A DNA stretch of 64,000 nt from Erysipelotrichaceae bacterium (GTDB taxonomy: Bacteria > Bacillota_I > Bacilli_A > Erysipelotrichales > Erysipelotrichaceae): assembly GCA_017533785.1 (NCBI GenBank), contig JAFWII010000001.1, forward strand, positions 53,525 through 117,524, read 5' to 3'. A program made the position numbers and the translations under genes. The notes beneath the pieces were generated by a model, which had not been told where the DNA came from, searched no databases, and worked only from the letters and a program-made list of their open reading frames with translations. Positions 59,199-64,000 of the stretch are shown in pieces; positions within the stretch are counted from its first letter, which is position 1; each line of letters opens with the position of its first letter.

Positions 59199-60310
59199 AA
59201 CGCAATATCGCTTACCGTTACCGCATATATCCTAATAAGGCGCAAAAGATCCTTCTTCAGAAGACATTTGGCTGTGCCCGTTTTATCTGGAACCGGATGC
59301 TTGCGGACACGGAAGCGTATTATGAAAAAGAAAAGAAGATGCTGGATCCACTGCCTGCTCACTATAAGAAAGAATACGAATGGCTAAAGGAAGTGGACTC
59401 TCTGGCTCTGGCAAATGTACAGCTGCAGCTGAAAAAAGCCTTTCGCTCTTTCTTTAAAGGCGGAATGGGTCATCCCGGCTATAAATCCAAACATCACAGT
59501 AAAAAGAGCTATACCACGAATCTCGTAAACGGAAACATCGTCTTATCGGACAAAACGATCCGCCTGCCGAAACTGGGAGAAATAAAGATCAAAAAACACC
59601 GCTCAGCACCACAGGACTCTAAGCTGAAGTCTGTCACGGTCAAAGAGGAGCCAAGCGGCAAATACTATGTATCACTTCTCTACGCTTACGAAAGCCAAGT
59701 AAGCGAACAGAAAGATACTGAAAAGACGATCGGTCTTGATTTTGCCATGGACGGACTGTATGTGGATTCCAAAGGACATCGCGCAGCGATGCCTCACTTC
59801 CTGCGCAGCAGCGAGAAACGTCTTAAGAAAGCGCAGAGGAAACTCTCGAAGATGTTTGTAAAAGGGAAAGAGAAACAGTCGAACCGCTATTACAGACAAA
59901 AGAAGAAGGTCTCTCTTCTTCATGAAAAAGTACGTCATCAGAGATCGGACTGGCTCCATAAACAGGCAAAAGATCTGATAGACCATTATGACTATATCGG
60001 GATCGAGGATCTCGATATGAAGTCCATGAGTCAGTCGCTTCATTTCGGTAAAAGCGTCAGTGATAACGGCTGGGGAACGTTCGTGAATATGCTTATATAT
60101 AAAGCGGAGGCCTCGGGAAAACATGTGATCAAAGCGGACAAGCTGTTTCCTTCCTCACAGAAATGTCATGTCTGCGGATATCTGAATCCGGAAACAAAAG
60201 ATCTGAAGATCCGTGAATGGGACTGTCCGGTATGTAAAGCACATCATGACCGGGACCATAACGCTGCGATCAATCTGAAAACAGAAGCGCTCAGGATCGC
60301 GCTTCTGTAA
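59195..60310 (+). CDS. tnpB: TnpB RNA-guided nuclease (IS605 OrfB)
   Basis: 371 aa with every RuvC catalytic residue visible: D182 in TIGLDFAMDG, E271 in YIGIEDLDM, and D354 in HDRDHNAAIN. A zinc ribbon is formed by C324, C327, C344 and C347. The N-terminus MKRNIAYRYRIYPNKAQKIL is canonical. TnpB uses an RNA transcribed from the element's right end to cut DNA beside a motif that matches the insertion target. The gene appears intact. Confidence 0.95.
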   Translation: MKRNIAYRYRIYPNKAQKILLQKTFGCARFIWNRMLADTEAYYEKEKKMLDPLPAHYKKEYEWLKEVDSLALANVQLQLKKAFRSFFKGGMGHPGYKSKHHSKKSYTTNLVNGNIVLSDKTIRLPKLGEIKIKKHRSAPQDSKLKSVTVKEEPSGKYYVSLLYAYESQVSEQKDTEKTIGLDFAMDGLYVDSKGHRAAMPHFLRSSEKRLKKAQRKLSKMFVKGKEKQSNRYYRQKKKVSLLHEKVRHQRSDWLHKQAKDLIDHYDYIGIEDLDMKSMSQSLHFGKSVSDNGWGTFVNMLIYKAEASGKHVIKADKLFPSSQKCHVCGYLNPETKDLKIREWDCPVCKAHHDRDHNAAINLKTEALRIALL

Positions 60311-60459
60311 ACTGCTCAAATAAATAAGGTACCCTGGGGCACAGGGGATCCGATAAGCTCGGGTTATCTGGACACGTTGGTGTCTTTGACCGAGAAGCTC
60401 CCCACCTCTAAGCATCCGCGAAGGTGGTGGGAGTATGTCACAAAGAGCTGGAAATATCC
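60311..60459 (+). ncRNA. Predicted omegaRNA (TnpB guide RNA) with guide
   Basis: The region from the tnpB stop to the element's right end (60439) is strongly structured: GATAA/TTATC, GACAC/GTGTC, AGCTCGG/CCGAG and CCCCACCT/AGGTGGTGGG stems. In known systems the scaffold is this 3' region and the guide is the flanking DNA, here ACAAAGAGCTGGAAATATCC (60440-60459), which is toxin-gene sequence. The 5' limit is a guess and may lie inside tnpB. Confidence 0.55.
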
Positions 60460-60726
60460 GCCGATCATAAAAGTTAAACTGGAAGCAGCCGAGAACTATA
60501 TTATCCAGGCTGAATCTTTGCTGGATATCGTGAATTATCCGCCTTTCCACTTTCATCCGTTAAGAGGAAAAAGAAAAGGGTAATGGAGTCTGTATCTGGG
60601 GAATACCGGCTACAGGGTCGTTCTGATTCCCTGCGGCGAAGGCGGAAAAAGTCATAACAGAAGGAGATGTTCTGTCAAAGAGCAGGATGACCAGGATCGT
60701 TGAGATAGAGGAGGTTTCAAACCATT

Positions 60727-61671
60727 ATGAGTAACACTATCACATATAAGGAGCTGTCAGCTTTTCATCCCGGTTACTATGTTGAGGAAGTTATTGATGA
60801 CCTGGGGATCAGTCAGGAAGAATTCGCCGCAAGACTTGGAACAACTCCGAAAACAGTCAGCAAGCTAGTAAATGCGCAGTGTAATCTGACAGATGACCTT
60901 GCGAGGAAACTGTCATCAATGATGGGTACAAGCATCGAGCTCTGGATCAATCTTCAGAAACAATATGATATTAAGATCCAGGAGATCCAGCAGGCAAAAG
61001 AAATAGAGAGTCAAATCCCGATCCTGAACAAGATCGATTATTCCTATTTTGTCAGAGAGGCAGATCTTCCTGATACAGCGGATAAAGAAGAACGGATCCG
61101 GAACTTGTGCAAATATCTGAGAGTCGCTGACTTAAACTATCTCGCGGAACCGGATCTGATCGCAGATCTCGGAGGAGAGAAGATCGTTATTGAGACCAGA
61201 AATTCGATCAATTCAAGAGCCTGGTTGCAAACGGCGATCAATATTGCGCAGGATATTGATGCTCAGCCATATAACGCAAAAATATTGAAAAATAAGTTGC
61301 TTGAGATCCGGGATCTGGCAGATAAAAAACCAAAATCTGTTCTCTCGAAGATCCAGGAGATCCTTTCTGCATGCGGGGTCGTATTCGTTCTTTTGCCTCA
61401 TTTGAAATACTCTGATATAGACGGTGCGGTAAAATGGCTGAATAACGATAAAGCTGTCGTGGCATTCAGCGATAAAAAACTTGATGACGGAACATTTTGG
61501 CTTACGCTTTTCAAAAATATCAAGCATGTATTACAGAAGAAAACCAAAACCGTTTTTCTCGATATGCCATCCGCTTGCTTTGATGAGAGAATACAGAAGT
61601 TCGAAAAAGAGGCAAAAGAATTTGCTGAAAGGAATCTGGCTTCGATCGGATATGATAAGCTGACGAAGTAA
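60727..61671 (+). CDS. higA: HigA-type antitoxin with degenerate metalloprotease-like domain
   Basis: 314 aa. Residues about 15-75 form an XRE helix-turn-helix (HPGYYVEEVIDDLGISQEEF, TTPKTVSKLVN). The C-terminal part aligns with the ImmA/IrrE-like region of long HigA proteins, but the expected HExxH in that position reads KNIKH (263-267). The end, NLASIGYDKLTK, also appears about 50-60 aa short of typical long HigA proteins. DNA binding may persist, but protease activity should be lost. It overlaps the toxin remnant by 8 nt. With the toxin broken it has no obvious target here. Confidence 0.85.
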   Translation: MSNTITYKELSAFHPGYYVEEVIDDLGISQEEFAARLGTTPKTVSKLVNAQCNLTDDLARKLSSMMGTSIELWINLQKQYDIKIQEIQQAKEIESQIPILNKIDYSYFVREADLPDTADKEERIRNLCKYLRVADLNYLAEPDLIADLGGEKIVIETRNSINSRAWLQTAINIAQDIDAQPYNAKILKNKLLEIRDLADKKPKSVLSKIQEILSACGVVFVLLPHLKYSDIDGAVKWLNNDKAVVAFSDKKLDDGTFWLTLFKNIKHVLQKKTKTVFLDMPSACFDERIQKFEKEAKEFAERNLASIGYDKLTK

Positions 61672-61728
61672 AGAATCTAGTTAGGTCATTATTTCGTCGT
61701 CCTTTATGATATCTTTGTATATCCGCGC

Positions 61729-61802
61729 GAATTCAACCCACGAATAAAACACTCACAGGATTTGAACAATGCAGATACCTCTTCACGATTTTGAGCATTG
61801 CC
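61729..61802. mobile_element. Solitary ISL3-like right-end remnant
   Basis: This stretch matches the right end of the element at 56904-58525. It has AAAACACTCACAGGATTTGAAC against AAAACACCCACAGGATTATGAAC, and ends CGATTTTGAGCATTGCC against GGATTTTGAACATTACC, with nearly equal spacing (53 against 54 nt). No transposase is attached. It is either a decayed element end or a non-autonomous derivative. The gap 61672-61833 holds nothing else I can identify. Confidence 0.75.
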
Positions 61803-61833
61803 TAGGCTTAAAAGACTTGATGAGATTTTAAGT

Positions 61834-63138
61834 TCATAGATTATTACTATTGCTTTCGATTGGATAATTGGCTGTCAAATAGACGGTTACAATAACATCT
61901 TCTCCGTATTGCCGGGTTTGCCAATATCCATCGTATTTGTTTACTAAAATATCGATGGTTTTTAGTCCGAACCCATGGTCTGGCCTTCTGTCGGAATAGA
62001 TAAAATCTCCGTTTTCATCAACTACTTCGCCAATGGCTGAGTTTATTACCTCGATTTTGAATAATTCATTTACTTCGCTGATATCGACCTGTATTCTCTT
62101 AATTAATCCTATGTGTACTATTGCATTATCCAATAAATTAGATAAAAGAAGATATAAATCCTCATTCTCAATTTTTGGGTTATTTGTGATGTTAAGAACG
62201 CATTTGAAGTCGATTCCTTTATCAATGGCTTCAGCGGCTTTAATGTTTAGCACATAATTGATCGCTGGAACCAATGTGTTGTAAACTGGATACTCTTTGC
62301 TGGACATTTTGTCGTATTTATCTATTACTTCTTTAATGGTTACCGAGTCATGGGAATCGGAATTGCTCTTAAAAACGTTTATAAAGTGCTTCATGTCGTG
62401 GCGCAGTTCAAATAAGCTTTCTTGCATTTTCAATATCTGTTCATTGGATGAGATTTGATTGTTCAAAATTGTATTTTCTAATTTTAATTTATTTTCTGAA
62501 GAAGTTCGCTTGTAAAACAGAATAAAGAGAACACAAATTAGAACTAAAAAAACGGAAGTGCAATAAACCCCAATTGCAAGATAGATTTTAATATTTTCGT
62601 ATCCCAAATAAATCGTTTCAAAACAAACTGCAACAATTTCCCCGATTAAAAGCAACGCAGATATAATCAAGTATTCAATATTCGAAAGTCCTAACTCCTT
62701 ATCGCGAATACTCTTCGCAATAAAATAGAAACAAACAGTATGTAGCACCTGAAGGAATGTTGTTGTTGGGATACTGTATAGTTCTAATAGTTCTAGAAAA
62801 GTAAATTTTTCCCCCATTAAAAGGATGAAAGTTATATCAAATACAGTATTTGTAACGGCTATTACAACGTATAGAAGAAGCGAAAACACCAGTGATTCCG
62901 GAAAAGAATAAAAGGTTGTTAACTTTAAATAGATACAATATACAATAACAAACAACACCAACAACAAGCTTTGTGATGGAGAAAACATGTTTGCAATAGT
63001 CAATAACAAAAACGTGACTAAAAGCGTAAAAAGAGAGAACGTTCTATAGTTTTTCTTGTGCTTTGAGGTCAGCGAGCATAAAAACCAGACCATCAGTGCA
63101 CACTCATATATATTGACAATTAAATCAAACAAATCCAT
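61834..63138 (-). CDS. AgrC-like sensor histidine kinase (GHKL ATPase)
   Basis: 434 aa. Six or seven hydrophobic helices occupy residues 1-215. A coiled-coil-like linker leads to the phospho-acceptor ESLFELRHDMKHFINV (His about 248) and a GHKL ATPase domain with LLSNLLDNAIVHI (N box) and DHGFGLKTIDILVNKYDGY (G box). This is the design of peptide-pheromone receptors such as AgrC and of the ComD group. It follows its response regulator by 3 nt, with an SD-like GAGGA inside that gene. Base use is clearly richer in A and T than neighbouring genes, suggesting transfer. Confidence 0.9.
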   Translation of the reverse strand: MDLFDLIVNIYECALMVWFLCSLTSKHKKNYRTFSLFTLLVTFLLLTIANMFSPSQSLLLVLFVIVYCIYLKLTTFYSFPESLVFSLLLYVVIAVTNTVFDITFILLMGEKFTFLELLELYSIPTTTFLQVLHTVCFYFIAKSIRDKELGLSNIEYLIISALLLIGEIVAVCFETIYLGYENIKIYLAIGVYCTSVFLVLICVLFILFYKRTSSENKLKLENTILNNQISSNEQILKMQESLFELRHDMKHFINVFKSNSDSHDSVTIKEVIDKYDKMSSKEYPVYNTLVPAINYVLNIKAAEAIDKGIDFKCVLNITNNPKIENEDLYLLLSNLLDNAIVHIGLIKRIQVDISEVNELFKIEVINSAIGEVVDENGDFIYSDRRPDHGFGLKTIDILVNKYDGYWQTRQYGEDVIVTVYLTANYPIESNSNNL

Positions 63139-63141
63139 TTT

Positions 63142-63855
63142 TTATTCCTCATTGTATTCTCGAAAGAGTCTTTCGATTTCACTTGACTGAGTGATAGACA
63201 TAGGTATCTTTTGATTGTTGGTAAGAATTATTAGCCGCATCTCCTTATTTACTGATGTTATAAACTTGAGATTAACGACAAAGCTTTTTCCGACCGCAAT
63301 AAAGCCTTTCTTTTTTACCTCGTCATATACCGCTGACAGTTTCTTCCGCTCTCTGATCTCGTTTCCGTTTATTAGGGAAACAAAGAGATTATTATGTCCG
63401 GCCTCAAAATAAACGACCTGATCTAAATTGATTCTATATGAGCCGTTCTTGTTTTTTGCGATGTAGAAGCGGCTGCAAGCTGATCTGATGTATTTGGAAA
63501 AGGCACCTTTAAGGTCTGATTCGAGATTTTCTCCTTTTCTAACAAAATAAAAAGCATTTAGTTTAAATGAGTCGAACACAAGATAATCATGATTGCTGCA
63601 AAACATCACTGTGGCATCGGGATATCTATCGTAAATCGTTTTGGATAAGTCAAAGCCCAAAGTAAGAGATCCTTTCATGTCCACATCTAAGATATATACA
63701 TTGTATTTTTTGGCAAACAGTAAAGGATCATCTGCGTTTTCAAAGGAGTCTATAGAGATGGCGTGCTCCGTTGCATAAAAGATGCCGGCTGTGATTGTTT
63801 TGATTGTGGAAATATCTTTACTTGAGTCGTCGACAATTACTATATTAATTTTCAT
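63142..63855 (-). CDS. LytTR-family response regulator (AgrA-like)
   Basis: 237 aa from ATG 63855 (MKINIVIVDDSSKD); a TTG at 63873 is in frame but unlikely. The receiver domain has IVIVDDS and the phospho-acceptor Asp in VYILDVDMKG. The C-terminal LytTR DNA-binding domain has YRINLDQVVYFEAGHNNLFV and FIAVGKSFVVNLKFITSV. It pairs with the kinase downstream. TATATA ends 9 nt before the ATG. No agrB or agrD gene was found within the window, so the signal source may lie beyond 64000. Confidence 0.9.
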   Translation of the reverse strand: MKINIVIVDDSSKDISTIKTITAGIFYATEHAISIDSFENADDPLLFAKKYNVYILDVDMKGSLTLGFDLSKTIYDRYPDATVMFCSNHDYLVFDSFKLNAFYFVRKGENLESDLKGAFSKYIRSACSRFYIAKNKNGSYRINLDQVVYFEAGHNNLFVSLINGNEIRERKKLSAVYDEVKKKGFIAVGKSFVVNLKFITSVNKEMRLIILTNNQKIPMSITQSSEIERLFREYNEE

Positions 63856-63873
63856 CCGGTTTGGTATATACAA

Positions 63874-64000
63874 ATTAGGCTCATCCAGCTAAGCGAAATC
63901 TGTATACATCTCCTTTCTCTTCCGGCTTAGTATCGGCCCGGAAACCGAGTAGAATTGAGATCGTGAATGCGTACCTGTATCTGATCTGTTTGTAGCTTTA
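63874..64000. other. Noncoding end of window upstream of the two-component pair
   Basis: These 127 nt show no supportable gene. A 38-codon open frame on the minus strand (63881-63997) has no start codon. AAAGGAG on the minus strand is followed at once by an ATG with only six codons. The promoter of the regulator pair probably lies here. Confidence 0.4.

Larger units (their letters stand above)
58676..60439 (+). mobile_element. IS200/IS605-family element with TnpA and TnpB
   Basis: The element, about 1764 bp, lies directly 3' of TTTAAC (58670-58675), the target type of IS605-like elements, and makes no target duplication. Its limits are set by the broken toxin gene, with a 3-nt ambiguity because ACA occurs at both joins. 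The left end has an AAGAAG/CTTCTT hairpin (about 58685-58704). The right end has a CCCCACCT/AGGTGGTGGG hairpin (about 60402-60432). Both genes are intact. Confidence 0.88.
58619..60734 (+). pseudogene. higB: HigB/RelE-type toxin gene interrupted by IS200/IS605 and further decayed
   Basis: Nineteen N-terminal codons (58619-58675, MKINYKNKRVERSFCSQFN) precede the insertion. The rest resumes in frame at 60440 (TKSWKYPPIIKVKLEAA, then NYPPFHFHPLRGKRKG). A TAA at 60581 then interrupts before WSLYLGNTGYRVVLIPCGEGG, and a frameshift near the A5 run at 60646-60650 moves the ending, RIVEIEEVSNHYE, to another frame. The final TAA (60732-60734) overlaps the antitoxin ATG by 8 nt, as in intact operons. 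The YPPFHFHPL and EVSNHYE blocks identify a HigB-type mRNA interferase. The toxin cannot be made as it stands. Confidence 0.85.

Noticed and set aside
60377..60583. A 68-codon open frame after tnpB as a separate small gene
   Set aside because: Its first 21 codons are the element's right-end hairpin region, and the rest is the in-frame continuation of the interrupted toxin, ending at an acquired stop.
63881..63997. 38-codon open frame on the minus strand at the window end
   Set aside because: It is bounded by stops on both sides and contains no ATG, GTG or TTG.

Overview
The window reads as chromosome of a low-to-mid GC Gram-positive bacterium (Bacillota). An Erysipelotrichia-like host is my inference, not something the sequence proves. 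Supporting signs are an LTA-synthase-type sulfatase, an LCP-family wall-polymer ligase, several LicD transferases, a Wzm/Wzt (TagGH-type) exporter, SD sequences of the AAGGAG type and many TATAAT boxes. No rRNA or tRNA genes and no CRISPR array were seen. Coding density is high and nearly all genes to 56.8 kb are on the + strand.

Region 1 (1-23.6 kb) is a cell-surface glycan block. It begins with an IspD/TarI-like cytidylyltransferase and a TPP enzyme, both on the minus strand. On the + strand follow a flippase, glycosyltransferases, a GT2-GtrA fusion, a GT2 plus DUF2304 pair, an acyltransferase-3 protein, two MBOAT/SGNH-type O-acylation cassettes, large multispanning proteins, an LtaS-like enzyme, and an unusual LCP protein carrying a solute-binding-like domain and PASTA-like repeats. 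At least six genes here, and perhaps eight, have a -10 box ending 6-9 nt before the start codon and no SD, so they look leaderless or nearly so.

Region 2 (23.8-40.2 kb) is a tightly coupled operon that probably builds and exports a phosphodiester-decorated polymer. It holds three LicD domains, two TagD-like cytidylyltransferase domains, a metallophosphoesterase, two GT2 proteins, a COG5610-type HAD protein, a methyltransferase-kinase-LicD fusion, a UXS-type decarboxylase and a Wzm/Wzt ABC exporter. Region 3 (40.3-47.6 kb) has glutamate dehydrogenase, a WecE-type aminotransferase and a CapE/CapF/CapG set for UDP-N-acetyl-L-fucosamine, with two left-handed beta-helix acyltransferases.

Region 4 (47.7-56.9 kb) is metabolic: alanine dehydrogenase, PduL, NagB, thioredoxin, a decayed 5'-nucleotidase, and a regulator-potABCD polyamine operon whose PotA carries an odd duplicated insertion.

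Region 5 (56.9-64 kb) is mobile and accessory. A complete ISL3-type element with an 8-bp target duplication sits in the loop of the potD terminator. An IS200/IS605 element (TnpA, TnpB, predicted omegaRNA) splits a HigB-type toxin gene whose antitoxin partner remains but has lost its HExxH motif. A solitary ISL3-like end follows, then an AT-rich AgrC/AgrA-like two-component pair on the minus strand.
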